In this document: positions 42,616 to 52,546 of the stretch, piece after piece
Layout: every line of letters begins with the position of its first letter
Numbering within the stretch: the first letter of the stretch is position 1
Assembly (NCBI RefSeq): GCF_023516435.1
Contig: NZ_CP097332.1
Location: 3,410,001-3,474,000, forward strand
DNA: 64,000 nt
DNA from: Jatrophihabitans telluris
GTDB taxonomy: Bacteria; Actinomycetota; Actinomycetes; Mycobacteriales; Jatrophihabitantaceae
Direction: 5' to 3'
Notes under the pieces: generated by a model
What the model saw: the letters and a program-made list of their open reading frames with translations, nothing else
Told to the model about the DNA's origin: nothing
The model's database searches: none
Position numbers and translations under genes: made by a program

Positions 42616-43383
42616 TCAGGCGCCGAAACGGCGCTGGCGCTCGGAGAAATCGCGCAGGGCCCGAAGAAAGTCGACCTTGCGGAAATCGGGCCACAGGGCA
42701 TCGCAGAAGTAGAACTCCGAATGCGCCGACTGCCACAGCAGGAAGCCGGACAGGCGCTGCTCCCCCGACGTCCGGATCACGAGGTCGGGATCGGGCTGGC
42801 CCTTGGTGTACAGGTGGTCGGCGATGTGCTCGACGTCGATGCTCTCGGCCAGCTCCTCGATGGACGTGCCGGCCTGGGCCTGCTCCTGCAGCAGCGACCG
42901 GACAGCGTCGGCGATCTCGCGGCGGCCGCCGTAGCCCACGGCCAGATTCACCGTCAGCCCGGTCTTGTCGGCCGAGCGTTCCTCCGCGGCCTTCAACACG
43001 CCGGCGGTATCAGCCGGCAGCAGATCCAGCGCACCGACGACGTTCACCCGCCACCGGCGATCGTCGGCCGACAGCTGGCCGGCGACGTTCTCGATGATCT
43101 TCAGCAACGGCACGAGCTCGGCCGGGTCCCGAGTGAGGTTGTCCGTCGAGAGCAGCCACAGCGTGACGTGCTCGACGCCCACCTCGGCGCACCACTCGAG
43201 CAGCTGATCGATCAGCTCAGCGCCGGCGGCATGCCCGTCGTTGACGTCGGACAGGCCGGCCGCCCGGGCCCAGCGTCGGTTGCCGTCCAACATCACCGCG
43301 ACGTGGCGCGGGACCGCAGCGCCGTTCAGACTCTGGCGCAGCCGCCGCTCGTACACGGAGTAGATGGCGCTGCGCAGGTCCAC
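42616..43383 (-). CDS. Cis-prenyltransferase (short-chain Z-isoprenyl diphosphate synthase type)
   Basis: A UppS-family enzyme of 255 residues: [20 protein letters not shown] holds the catalytic Asp, followed by [37 protein letters not shown] and the C-terminal [20 protein letters not shown]. It condenses IPP onto an allylic diphosphate, supplying polyprenyl carriers. M. tuberculosis Rv1086 (Z-farnesyl synthase) sits in the same region; chain length here cannot be read. GTG 43383 has TAACCT 8 nt upstream. It is divergent from accD. Confidence 0.92.
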   Translation of the reverse strand: MDLRSAIYSVYERRLRQSLNGAAVPRHVAVMLDGNRRWARAAGLSDVNDGHAAGAELIDQLLEWCAEVGVEHVTLWLLSTDNLTRDPAELVPLLKIIENVAGQLSADDRRWRVNVVGALDLLPADTAGVLKAAEERSADKTGLTVNLAVGYGGRREIADAVRSLLQEQAQAGTSIEELAESIDVEHIADHLYTKGQPDPDLVIRTSGEQRLSGFLLWQSAHSEFYFCDALWPDFRKVDFLRALRDFSERQRRFGA

Positions 43384-43391
43384 GACAGGAA

Positions 43392-43397
43392 AGGTTA
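43392..43397 (-). promoter_or_regulatory. -10 element (TAACCT) of the isoprenyl synthase gene
   Basis: Eight nucleotides before GTG 43383. Confidence 0.4.
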
Positions 43398-43482
43398 GTC
43401 CTTGACGGCGCCTGTATGGCGGTTTTACCGGCCGAAGACGCGAAATGGCTCACTTCCACCCGCTGGTCGGCGGGGCCGGAAC

Positions 43483-43488
43483 TAGGGT
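43483..43488 (+). promoter_or_regulatory. -10 element (TAGGGT) of accD
   Basis: Eight nucleotides before ATG 43497; selects this start over the upstream frame. Confidence 0.5.
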
Positions 43489-43496
43489 CAGCCGAC

Positions 43497-45098
<1,602 letters not shown>

Positions 45099-45144
45099 CA
45101 CTCGGGCCACCCCGCCCACGTCCGCAGAATCGACTGAAAGCCTT

Positions 45145-45375
45145 ATGGAACAAGACGAAAAGCCGATCGAACCTCCGGTACTCCGCATCGTGCGCGGCAA
45201 TCCCAGTCCCGAGGACGTGGCTGCCGTGACGGTCGTGCTGTCGCTGCTCAGCGCCTCGGGTTCCGCTCCCGCTACGACGCCGTCGCGGAGTGGGGGCTGG
45301 GCTGATCCCCGCTGGCGGGTACGGGCTCCCTTGACGGCCTCGCCCGGCGCGTGGCAAGCCTCCGCCCGGTACTGA
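45145..45375 (+). CDS. accE: Acyl-CoA carboxylase epsilon subunit
   Basis: The product is 76 residues. PPVLRIVRGNPSPEDVAAVT followed by a Trp near WADPRWR is the AccE signature; epsilon subunits stabilise actinobacterial alpha-beta carboxylase complexes. ATG 45145 has a CTGAAAG sequence upstream. The 3' part overlaps the convergent mannosyltransferase gene by 104 bp, large for two real genes; both reading frames carry recognisable family sequence, though the overlapping tails themselves are poorly conserved. Confidence 0.85.
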   Translation: MEQDEKPIEPPVLRIVRGNPSPEDVAAVTVVLSLLSASGSAPATTPSRSGGWADPRWRVRAPLTASPGAWQASARY

Positions 45376-46711
45376 AAACGGCCAGCCACACCAGGGCGAT
45401 CCCGTAGGAGTAGTACTTCACGACCTCGGGGTTCCAGTGCGGGAACTCCGCCGACATGTACTGCAGACCCGGAGCAAAGGCCGTCCACAACCATTCGATC
45501 CGCCCCGACATCGCGATCAGCGCGATCAAGGTCAGGGCGTACCACCCGTAGTGCGGGGTGGCCACCAGCAGCAGCAGACCCGTCGCGTTGACCGCGGTTT
45601 CCTCCGGCCGCCTCGGGTCGGCTCGCCACCACAACCAGGTCAGTCCGACGACGCCGGCGAGCAGCGCCACCTTCGTGGCCGCACTACCTCCGACCAGCCA
45701 GGTGGCGATGAAGTAGCGCTGTCCACTGGCATAGCTCTCCGTGCTCAGATACGTCGGCAGGTAGCCCAGGACCTTCGGGCCCACGGCCAGCACGTGGGGA
45801 AGGTAGCTCAGCGCCACGACGCCCGTGGCCGCGGCCGCGGCTGTGACCAGACGCCGCGGACGACGCCCGACGGCGACCATCAGCACTCCCGGGTACAGCT
45901 TGGTGGCGAACGCCGCTCCGATGGCCAGCCCGGCCGGCAGCGGACGGCCCTCGCGTAGGGACCACATCGCGAGCACCGCCAGCAGCGCGGCCAGCCAGTC
46001 GATGTGGGCGTTGTTGGTCGCCTCGATCGCGACGAGCGGGCTCAGCGCCCACGCTGCCACCGGCCAAAGCGGTGAGCCGCGTCGGTTCGCGCTGCGGATC
46101 AGCAGCAGCGTGGTTGCCAGTACACCGAGGCCGGCGGCGAGTTGCAGCGGCAGATGGTGTCCGTGACCACCGAAGGACAGCACGCGCACCAGAGCGAACG
46201 AGGCCTCGGCGACCGGCGGATAGATCGTGCGAACCAGAGGGCGGTTGATGACCGAGCAGCCGCCAGGCACGACATTGTGACGGCAGGGGTCTGCCGCTGG
46301 GAACAGGAAGTCCTCCCGCAGCCGGGACAACGCCTGATCCGCCGGTGCGTACCGGTACGGATCGATGCCGGACAGCTGCACCTTGCCGTCCCAGGCGTAG
46401 CGGTAGTCGTCGTCGCTGGAGACGGGGTTGCCCGCCAACGCGGCCAGTTGCAGCACGGCGCAGCCGCCGATCAGCAACGCGGTGAGGGCCCGCCGGGACA
46501 ACCTCGTCCGCAGTCGCCACAGCATCGCCAGCAGGACGAGCGAGCACCCGAACAACGGCCCCAGCAAGGTCAGCACGGGACGGAAGTGGTGGACCCGGTT
46601 GGTCAACGCCAGGACGCCGAGCACCTCGATGGCGACGAGGACGGCTACCGCAGTGACCGCGCTCCGCCCACGTCGACCCAGTTCGGGTCGGCTCCGGTGC
46701 GCTCGGTCCAT
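45272..46711 (-). CDS. GT87/DUF2029-type polyprenol-phosphate-mannose mannosyltransferase
   Basis: This membrane protein of 479 residues has about 11 hydrophobic helices. The first extracytoplasmic loop has NPVSSDDDYRYAWDGKVQLS, an acidic pair like the catalytic site of GT-C enzymes, and IDPYRYAPAD; further on are TNNAHIDWLAALLAVLA and FATKLYPGVLM. GT87 enzymes use polyprenyl-phosphate mannose to extend cell-envelope mannans. ATG 46711 (MDRAHRSRPELG) is the preferred start. The C-terminal 35 residues overlap accE and are low-complexity. Confidence 0.85.
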   Translation of the reverse strand: MDRAHRSRPELGRRGRSAVTAVAVLVAIEVLGVLALTNRVHHFRPVLTLLGPLFGCSLVLLAMLWRLRTRLSRRALTALLIGGCAVLQLAALAGNPVSSDDDYRYAWDGKVQLSGIDPYRYAPADQALSRLREDFLFPAADPCRHNVVPGGCSVINRPLVRTIYPPVAEASFALVRVLSFGGHGHHLPLQLAAGLGVLATTLLLIRSANRRGSPLWPVAAWALSPLVAIEATNNAHIDWLAALLAVLAMWSLREGRPLPAGLAIGAAFATKLYPGVLMVAVGRRPRRLVTAAAAATGVVALSYLPHVLAVGPKVLGYLPTYLSTESYASGQRYFIATWLVGGSAATKVALLAGVVGLTWLWWRADPRRPEETAVNATGLLLLVATPHYGWYALTLIALIAMSGRIEWLWTAFAPGLQYMSAEFPHWNPEVVKYYSYGIALVWLAVFSTGRRLATRRARPSREPVPASGDQPSPHSATAS

Positions 46712-46822
46712 GAGACCACTCTGGCAGGACGAACCCGGCGATGCGACCCGGGCCGCCGCGCCGCGGTCGGAGTTCCTTGCCCTGTAAGGGTCCTGGACCC
46801 TGTTTGACCGCACACTGTGGGT

Positions 46823-48055
46823 ATGCGCTCGCCCATCACGCCGTTGCGCGACCGGCTGCGCGGTCAGGCGCACGATCAGGCGCACGGTCGTTTGCGCCAG
46901 CTGTTGCAACGGCCACCGCGGGGCTGGCCGTCCTTCTCCTCACCGCTGCGCAGCACGGCGGTCACCGCTCGTCTCGGCCGTGTCCTCGGGATCGCGTTCG
47001 TGGTGTGTTTCGCCACCGGGCTGCTCAGCCACTACCAGTACCACCCCTGGACCTGGCTACCCATCCCCGGAGCCCCGGTGTGGGGCTACCGCCTGACCCA
47101 GGGCGTGCACGTCATCACCGGCATCGCCTGCATTCCGCTGATCCTGGTGAAACTCTGGTCGGTCTTCCACCAGCTGTTCCAGTGGCCGCCGGTGCGAGGC
47201 CTGGTTCATGCCGCCGAGCGCGGGTCGGTGGCGATTCTGGTGGCCAGCTCGGTACTGCAATTGATCACCGGCCTGTTCAACGTCCTGCAGTTCTATCCCT
47301 GGCCCTGGGACTTCGTGAAGGTGCACTACTGGTTGTCGTGGGTCATCATCGGATCGCTGTTGCTGCACGTCGCGGTCCAGCTGCCCAAGATCCGCGAGGG
47401 CCTGTCCACCCCGGTGTCGCGGAGCAACCCGGGTCGGCAACGGACGGTCCTCGGCACGTCCAAGCCGGGCGGCCTGACCCGGCGCGGAGTGTTGATCTCG
47501 GCCGCGGGCGGTGTCGGCCTCGTCGTGGCGACCACCGTCGGGCAGGTGGTACCCGGGCTGAGCCGGTTCGCCCTCCTGGCGCCGCGGCGACCTGATCGCG
47601 CGCCGGACGAGAAGCTACCGGTGAACAAGACTGCCCGCAGCGCCGGCGTCGTGTCTCCCGCACAATCGCCGGACTATCACCTGACCGTGGACGGAGCGCG
47701 CAACTTCGAACTGTCCCTGGCTGAGTTGGAAGCCCTGGTGACGGAGGAGACAACGTTGCCGATCGCCTGTGTCGAGGGCTGGAGCAAGTCCGCACACTGG
47801 CGCGGGCCTCGGCTGCTTTCCCTCATCGAGCGCGCCGGTGGTTCGCGGGCTTCGCACGTCACGGTCCACTCGCTGCAGAAGGGCGGCTACAACTCGTCCA
47901 CCCTCACCGGCAGCCAGCTGGAATCCGCCTTGCTCGCCACCCACCTCAACGGTGAACGGCTGTCGCTGGACCACGGTTACCCGCTGCGGCTCATCGCGGC
48001 CGACCGGTCCGGCGTACTGCAGACGAAGTGGCTGACCCGGATCGAGGTGCGCTGA
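46823..48055 (+). CDS. Cytochrome b561-like membrane domain fused to sulfite oxidase-type molybdopterin domain
   Basis: A fusion of 410 residues. The N-terminal part has four to five hydrophobic helices with His residues positioned as heme ligands (ATGLLSHYQYHPWTW, LTQGVHVITGIACIP, VKVHYWLSWVIIGSLLLHVA). A twin-Arg-like segment LTRRGVLISAAGGVGL leads to the extracytoplasmic molybdopterin domain, where CVEGWSKSAHWRGPRL carries the Cys that binds Mo. It may reduce or oxidise a small periplasmic substrate, with electrons passing through the b-type domain. A small membrane protein gene follows with a 1-nt overlap (TGATG). Confidence 0.85.
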   Translation: MRSPITPLRDRLRGQAHDQAHGRLRQLLQRPPRGWPSFSSPLRSTAVTARLGRVLGIAFVVCFATGLLSHYQYHPWTWLPIPGAPVWGYRLTQGVHVITGIACIPLILVKLWSVFHQLFQWPPVRGLVHAAERGSVAILVASSVLQLITGLFNVLQFYPWPWDFVKVHYWLSWVIIGSLLLHVAVQLPKIREGLSTPVSRSNPGRQRTVLGTSKPGGLTRRGVLISAAGGVGLVVATTVGQVVPGLSRFALLAPRRPDRAPDEKLPVNKTARSAGVVSPAQSPDYHLTVDGARNFELSLAELEALVTEETTLPIACVEGWSKSAHWRGPRLLSLIERAGGSRASHVTVHSLQKGGYNSSTLTGSQLESALLATHLNGERLSLDHGYPLRLIAADRSGVLQTKWLTRIEVR

Positions 48056-48522
48056 TGTCCTCGCCCAACACTCATGCGCGTGATCGCATTTACCGTTACG
48101 TACTCGGTGTCATCGGCGTCGCGGCCATCGCCTACGGAGCCCTGCGGATTCTGCAGCAGGCCCGCTACACCCATCCGCCGAAACTCGCTGAGTGGCTGGT
48201 CGGCTCGTTGCTGGTGCACGATCTCGTCATCGCGCCCGTAGTACTCGGCGTCGGAGCGCTGCTCGCCCGAGTGGTGCCCGGTCGGCCACGGGCCTATCTG
48301 GAGGGCGCTCTGATCGCAGGAGGCCTGGTCAGCGCCGTCGGCGTGGTGCTGATCTATCGGCAGCACAAGTACGGCAGTACCACCCTGGCTCTGTTGCAGC
48401 AGAACTACAAGACGAATCTCGCCATCCTGCTCGGCCTGGTGGCTCTGGTGACTCTGACCGCCTACGCCATCGACGTGCTGCGTTCGAAGCGGACGAAGTC
48501 CCTGCCGCCGGCCGACCAGTAG
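48055..48522 (+). CDS. Small membrane protein coupled to the oxidoreductase
   Basis: The product has 155 residues with four predicted helices (YVLGVIGVAAIAYGALRILQ, LLVHDLVIAPVVLGVGALLA, LEGALIAGGLVSAVGVVLIY, LAILLGLVALVTLTAYAIDV). No family recognised by name. Its ATG shares a base with the stop of the oxidoreductase gene, so the two are likely made together and may form a complex. The 3' end overlaps the convergent methyltransferase gene by 61 bp. Confidence 0.8.
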   Translation: MSSPNTHARDRIYRYVLGVIGVAAIAYGALRILQQARYTHPPKLAEWLVGSLLVHDLVIAPVVLGVGALLARVVPGRPRAYLEGALIAGGLVSAVGVVLIYRQHKYGSTTLALLQQNYKTNLAILLGLVALVTLTAYAIDVLRSKRTKSLPPADQ

Positions 48523-49112
48523 TCGACGGCGTCGAGCCCGGCGGTGGTGGCCCGGTCGACGAGCACATCCACCGACACCCTCGCCCAACCGAACTCCGGG
48601 CCCACCGGCCGGCCGGCTTCGGCGAAGCGAACCACGAGCACTTCATCGGTGCCCGGCTCTGCGGTGCTGGCCTCGACGATCACGCTGCCCTGCAAGGCCA
48701 TCAGCCGTCGCACGCGGCCGAGCAGACCGGTGACATCGCCGCCGATCCCGATGTTGCCGTCCAGCAGGAGGACTGTCGGCCACCGACCCTCGCCGGGAAC
48801 CCGTTCGAAGACATCACGGCTCAGGGCGGTCGCTCCACGTCCCTGCGTGAGTTCCACCGCCGCCTCGGCAATGTCCACTCCGAGCGCGGCATGACCCGCT
48901 GCGGCAAGGGCGTACACGATTCGACCCGGGCCGCAGCCGACATCCAGAGTCGGTCCCAGACACCGGTCGAGCACCGTCTGATCAGCATCATCGGCCTCAG
49001 CCAGGTAACGCTGGATAGCCAGCGGAAGAACCCGACCGTGGCCATCGATGAATCCCAGCGGACGCGATCCGGCCAGCGCCCCCTCGTACGGCGCAAGGGC
49101 GCCCGCCCTCAC
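48462..49112 (-). CDS. Class I SAM-dependent methyltransferase
   Basis: The product is 216 residues with the SAM-binding motif LDVGCGPGRIVYALAAAGHA, then GVDIAEAAVEL, and post-motif WPTVLLLDGNIGIGGDVTGL. The N terminus FIDGHGRVLPLAIQRYLAEA fits the sub-group found next to TIGR04282 glycosyltransferases. GTG 49112 overlaps the upstream stop by 4 nt (GTGA), so the three genes GT2, TIGR04282-GT and methyltransferase are translationally coupled. Substrate unknown, perhaps a glycolipid or carrier. Confidence 0.85.
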   Translation of the reverse strand: MRAGALAPYEGALAGSRPLGFIDGHGRVLPLAIQRYLAEADDADQTVLDRCLGPTLDVGCGPGRIVYALAAAGHAALGVDIAEAAVELTQGRGATALSRDVFERVPGEGRWPTVLLLDGNIGIGGDVTGLLGRVRRLMALQGSVIVEASTAEPGTDEVLVVRFAEAGRPVGPEFGWARVSVDVLVDRATTAGLDAVDYWSAGGRDFVRFERSTSMA

Positions 49113-49891
49113 TGGGCGGCACCGGTCTGGGCGGCACCGGTCGAGCTGCCGGCCAACGCGCGCCAGCGGCGAGCGAAGCGGGTATGCGGATGACCCAGTG
49201 CGATCGCCCGTGCATCCGCGGGCTCGTCCACGTCGCGTAGCACCGGCAGCCGTTGAACGCGCAGGCCCGCCTGACGCAGCCGACACAACTGCTCGGCACC
49301 GGTGTCCGGTCGCGACATCGGTACGCCCGCGATGACCGAGCGGGCCACGCTCGCATCGGCGAAGGCGATGGCCCAGAAGCCACCGTCCTCGGCCAGGCCC
49401 AGCGCGCAATCGTGGTTTCGCAGGTCGAGTCGATCCAGCTCACCGGACAGCTGCGGGGTATCCATCCCCACCAGGACCACGCGCCCCGGGGCGACGTGGC
49501 GGGTGGAACCGTAGGGCCCGGCGTTCCAGCCGGCGGCGATCGCGTCGAAGCCGGCGGACAACCGCTCATCGAGATCGCCCTGCGATTGCTGGAGGATCTG
49601 CCAACCGGTGGGGATCCACTCGCCGGGATCGCCGTCGAGCAGCAGCACCCGGCGCGGCGCCAGACCATCAACCGCGGCCAAAGTGTCGTTCAGCGCCTCG
49701 CCCGCCAGCTCAGCAGCCTCGTGCGGACTGAACTCACCGATGAGGCGGGTTTTCACCTTGCCCGGCAACGGTTGTTTGGCGATGACGACAACCGTGTCGG
49801 CCACCGGTGTCCGCTGAACGACCGCGGGACCGGCGCCGATGACGGCTGCGGTCATCGAGCCGGTCATCGAGCCGGTCATCGAGCCGGTCAT
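49109..49891 (-). CDS. TIGR04282/DUF2064-type glycosyltransferase (nucleotidyltransferase fold)
   Basis: This protein of 260 residues has a GT-A-like core: VVVIAKQPLPGKVKTRLIGE near 35, RVLLLDGDPGEW, VLVGMDTPQLSGELDRLDL and GLAEDGGFWAIAFADA, the DUF2064 pattern. Relatives are annotated as arsenosugar-type glycosyltransferases or CofC-like enzymes. The N terminus is MTGS three times then MTAAV, from a 12-bp DNA repeat, so there are four in-frame ATG starts; the first overlaps the GT2 stop (ATGA). Confidence 0.82.
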   Translation of the reverse strand: MTGSMTGSMTGSMTAAVIGAGPAVVQRTPVADTVVVIAKQPLPGKVKTRLIGEFSPHEAAELAGEALNDTLAAVDGLAPRRVLLLDGDPGEWIPTGWQILQQSQGDLDERLSAGFDAIAAGWNAGPYGSTRHVAPGRVVLVGMDTPQLSGELDRLDLRNHDCALGLAEDGGFWAIAFADASVARSVIAGVPMSRPDTGAEQLCRLRQAGLRVQRLPVLRDVDEPADARAIALGHPHTRFARRWRALAGSSTGAAQTGAAQ

Positions 49892-49898
49892 CGAGCCA
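49851..49898 (-). repeat. 12-bp tandem repeat spanning a gene junction and four start codons
   Basis: Four units GTCATCGAGCCG (plus strand; the last with one change). On the minus strand each carries ATG and TGA, so the repeat ends the GT2 gene and opens the next one. Confidence 0.92.
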
Positions 49899-50535
49899 TC
49901 ACCGCGGACATGTCCTTGACCGCCTGCAGGGTGCCGCGAACCGTGCCGGTCACCTTGGAGCGTCCCGTCCGCGGGGCGTAGTGGACGTCGACGGAGTCGA
50001 TCCGCCAGCCGGCACGGGCGGCCAGCAGCACGGTCTCCAAAGGGTAGCCACTGCGCCGATCGCGTTGTCCGAGCTCGAGCAGGTCCTCCCGTCGAGCTAC
50101 CCGCAGCGGTCCGAGGTCGCGAATGCGCACGCCGGTCAGAGACCGGACCCGATGCGCCAGCACCCGGTTGGCCACCCGGGCATGGACCGGCCAGGCCGAA
50201 AGGGTCGTCGTCCGGCGGGCCCCGAGGACGAGGTCGTAACGGCCTTCGATGATCGGCGCGGCCAGGCGCGGGACATCGGCGGGGTCCAGCGATCCGTCGC
50301 AGTCACAGAAGGCCACATACTCAGCGGTGGCCGCCGACAAACCGGCGTGGCAGGCCGCACCGTAACCGCGCTGCGCACAGCTCACGACGCTCGCGCCGAG
50401 CCGGGCGGCCAGCTCCGCGCTACCGTCGGCGCTGCCGTTGTCGACGACGATGGGCCGGACGCCGGCCGGCACCCGCTCCAGCACGCCGGGCAGCGCGGCC
50501 GCCTCGTCCAGACAAGGCAGAACCAAGTCGATCAT
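49888..50535 (-). CDS. Family 2 glycosyltransferase (DPM1/DolP-like)
   Basis: The product is 215 residues: MIDLVLPCLDEAAALPGVLE, VVDNGSADGSAELAARLGAS, CDCDGSLDPADVPRLAAPI (DxD-like site) and LGPLRVARREDLLELG. Such enzymes make polyprenyl-phosphate sugars, which could feed the GT87 enzyme encoded nearby. ATG 50535 is chosen over 50568 because TACCGT lies 7 nt upstream and the protein then begins like its family. The stop lies in the 12-bp repeat. Confidence 0.88.
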   Translation of the reverse strand: MIDLVLPCLDEAAALPGVLERVPAGVRPIVVDNGSADGSAELAARLGASVVSCAQRGYGAACHAGLSAATAEYVAFCDCDGSLDPADVPRLAAPIIEGRYDLVLGARRTTTLSAWPVHARVANRVLAHRVRSLTGVRIRDLGPLRVARREDLLELGQRDRRSGYPLETVLLAARAGWRIDSVDVHYAPRTGRSKVTGTVRGTLQAVKDMSAVMAR

Positions 50536-50542
50536 GCCCTTG

Positions 50543-50548
50543 ACGGTA
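50543..50548 (-). promoter_or_regulatory. -10 element (TACCGT) of GT2 gene
   Basis: Seven nucleotides before ATG 50535; leaderless arrangement. Confidence 0.5.
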
Positions 50549-50625
50549 GTCAGCGGAGGGTCCGACAACCCTTACAGAGCTGGGAACTCGGGCTCCGCGA
50601 CGGCTGGTATCACCAACGCGAAGCC

Positions 50626-50631
50626 TAGACT
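50626..50631 (+). promoter_or_regulatory. -10 element (TAGACT) of response regulator
   Basis: Six nucleotides before GTG 50638. Confidence 0.5.
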
Positions 50632-50637
50632 CCAGGG

Positions 50638-51345
50638 GTGGCCGCTGTGCTCGTCGTCGAGGACGACCCAACCGTGTCCGAGGTCGTGCTGTCCTACCTG
50701 GAACGCGCAGGTCACACCGCCCACGGCTGCAGCGACGGCACCCGCGCCGCGGAACTGCTCAGCGGCCCGGATGCAGGTGCCATCGACCTGGTCGTGCTCG
50801 ACCTGATGCTTCCGGGGCTGGACGGGCTCGAGGTGTGCCGCCGGCTGCGCCGCAGTCACCCGGACCTTCCCGTGATCATGCTGACCGCGCTCGGCGAGGA
50901 GGACGACCGGATCGCCGGCCTGGAGGTTGGCGCCGACGACTACGTGACCAAGCCGTTCTCCCCGCGAGAACTCGTCCTGCGGGTGGACTCGGTGTTGCGG
51001 CGCAGCGCACCGGCTGCGGCTTCCGACCCTGCCCCCGCCATCCTCAGCATCGACGACCTCGTGGTCGACACCGCCGCACACCGGGTGACGAAGAAGGGCG
51101 TGGAGCTCAATCTGACCGTCCGAGAGCTTGAACTGCTCGCGTTCCTGATGCGCAACGCCGGTACCGCCTTCACCCGTAGCCAGCTGATGGAAGCGGTCTG
51201 GGGATGGACCTTCGGCGATCAGTCGACGGTCACCGTGCACGTGCGGCGGGTCCGGGAGAAGATCGAGAACGACCCGCAGAAGCCGACGTTGATCCAAACC
51301 GTGTGGGGAGTCGGCTACCGGATGGACGCACCGGACGCGGCATGA
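50638..51345 (+). CDS. OmpR/PhoB-type response regulator
   Basis: A regulator of 235 residues: receiver domain with acidic pair VVEDD, phosphoacceptor Asp in LVVLDLMLPGLDG and Lys in YVTKPFSPREL; C-terminal winged helix with TVRELELLAFLMRNAGTAFT, VHVRRVREKI and TVWGVGYRM. It overlaps the kinase gene by 4 nt (ATGA). GTG 50638 has a leaderless -10. The target genes cannot be identified; the divergent glycosyltransferase operon is a candidate. Confidence 0.95.
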   Translation: MAAVLVVEDDPTVSEVVLSYLERAGHTAHGCSDGTRAAELLSGPDAGAIDLVVLDLMLPGLDGLEVCRRLRRSHPDLPVIMLTALGEEDDRIAGLEVGADDYVTKPFSPRELVLRVDSVLRRSAPAAASDPAPAILSIDDLVVDTAAHRVTKKGVELNLTVRELELLAFLMRNAGTAFTRSQLMEAVWGWTFGDQSTVTVHVRRVREKIENDPQKPTLIQTVWGVGYRMDAPDAA

Positions 51346-52496
51346 GCACACACCACGATCTCGACATCCTGCTCACGGCGTTGCTGTGGGCTCTGGGGGG
51401 CGCCGCCGTCGCCTGGATCCTGACCTGGCCGTTACGGCGCCGCTCCCAACGGGGTGAGCTGATCTCGGTCTCCGTGGTGGCTACCGGGGCTTCGGTCGCC
51501 GCCGTCATCGGAAACACCCGCGCGATGTTCCTGTCGATGGACGACGAGTACGCCACCATCACGGTTTCGCTCGTCGCGGGCGTCCTCGCCGCCATGGTGG
51601 CCAGCATGTCGGCACGCCGCTTCGCCCGGGACAAGCGCAGTGTCCAAGCCGCGGTAGAGGCGATTCGGGAAGGACGATTGCCCACCGGTGGCGGCCGAAA
51701 GCTCAGTGGTGAGCTGCAGACGTTGCGCGAGCAGCTGGACTCCACCGCCCGTACCCTCACCGAATCCCGTGAGCGCGAGCAGGCCCTGGAAGCCTCCCGG
51801 CGCGAGTTGGTCGCCTGGGTCTCTCATGACCTGCGGACTCCGCTGGCCGGCCTGCGGGCGATGGCCGAGGCGCTCGAAGACGGCGTGGCGAGCTCGCCCG
51901 AGCGGTACCACAAGCAGATCCGGATCGAGGTCGACCGGCTGTCGGGGATGGTCGACGACCTCTTGGAGATTTCCCGGCTGCAATCGCGGGCGCCGCGTGC
52001 CCGCACCGATCGGGTCAACCTGGAGGACCTGATCTCTGACGTGGTCGCTGCGGTGGAGCCGGTAGCCACGCTGCAGGGTGTGAAGCTGCGAGGTCGGACG
52101 TCCACGCTCGCCGAAGTGATCGGTAGCTCCGCGGAGCTGAACCGCGCGCTCACGAATCTGCTCGTCAATGCCATCAGGCACACCGGCCCCGACGGCACGG
52201 TGGAGATATCGCTGCGTTCACCGAACGAATCCGGCGCGACTCCGGCGTTGGCGCAGGTGGCCGAACTCATCGTGCGGGACCAGTGTGGCGGCATTCCCGA
52301 GCATGATCTGGACAAGGTGTTCGAGGTCGGCTTCCGGGGCGAGCCCGCTCGCACGCCGCATTCCGGCCTGGGCGCGGGCGCCGGACTCGGGCTGGCCATC
52401 ACCCGCGGCATCGTGGCCGCACACGACGGCAGCGTTCAGGTCTGCAACACCGAGGGCGGCTGCGCGTTCACCGTCCGCCTGCCCCTGGCTGCCTGA
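51342..52496 (+). CDS. Sensor histidine kinase
   Basis: The kinase is 384 residues. Three N-terminal helices (about 8-110) with almost no extracytoplasmic domain suggest sensing in or near the membrane. A HAMP-like linker and coiled coil (115-175) are followed by the H-box WVSHDLRTPLAGLR, N-box NRALTNLLVNAIRHT, G1 VRDQCGGIP and G2 GAGAGLGLAITRG. It should phosphorylate the coupled response regulator. A long palindrome of the dispersed repeat family begins 6 bp after the stop. Confidence 0.94.
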   Translation: MSTHHDLDILLTALLWALGGAAVAWILTWPLRRRSQRGELISVSVVATGASVAAVIGNTRAMFLSMDDEYATITVSLVAGVLAAMVASMSARRFARDKRSVQAAVEAIREGRLPTGGGRKLSGELQTLREQLDSTARTLTESREREQALEASRRELVAWVSHDLRTPLAGLRAMAEALEDGVASSPERYHKQIRIEVDRLSGMVDDLLEISRLQSRAPRARTDRVNLEDLISDVVAAVEPVATLQGVKLRGRTSTLAEVIGSSAELNRALTNLLVNAIRHTGPDGTVEISLRSPNESGATPALAQVAELIVRDQCGGIPEHDLDKVFEVGFRGEPARTPHSGLGAGAGLGLAITRGIVAAHDGSVQVCNTEGGCAFTVRLPLAA

Positions 52497-52502
52497 CCTC
52501 CT

Positions 52503-52546
52503 CGTTGAGGTTGCCCTCGTTGCGTGCAACGAGGGCAACCTCAACG
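52503..52546. terminator. Long palindrome after the kinase gene
   Basis: Perfect 21-bp stem with a 2-nt loop, made of two facing repeat cores, between convergent kinase and epimerase genes. No U-run; may end or protect transcripts from both sides. Confidence 0.5.
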
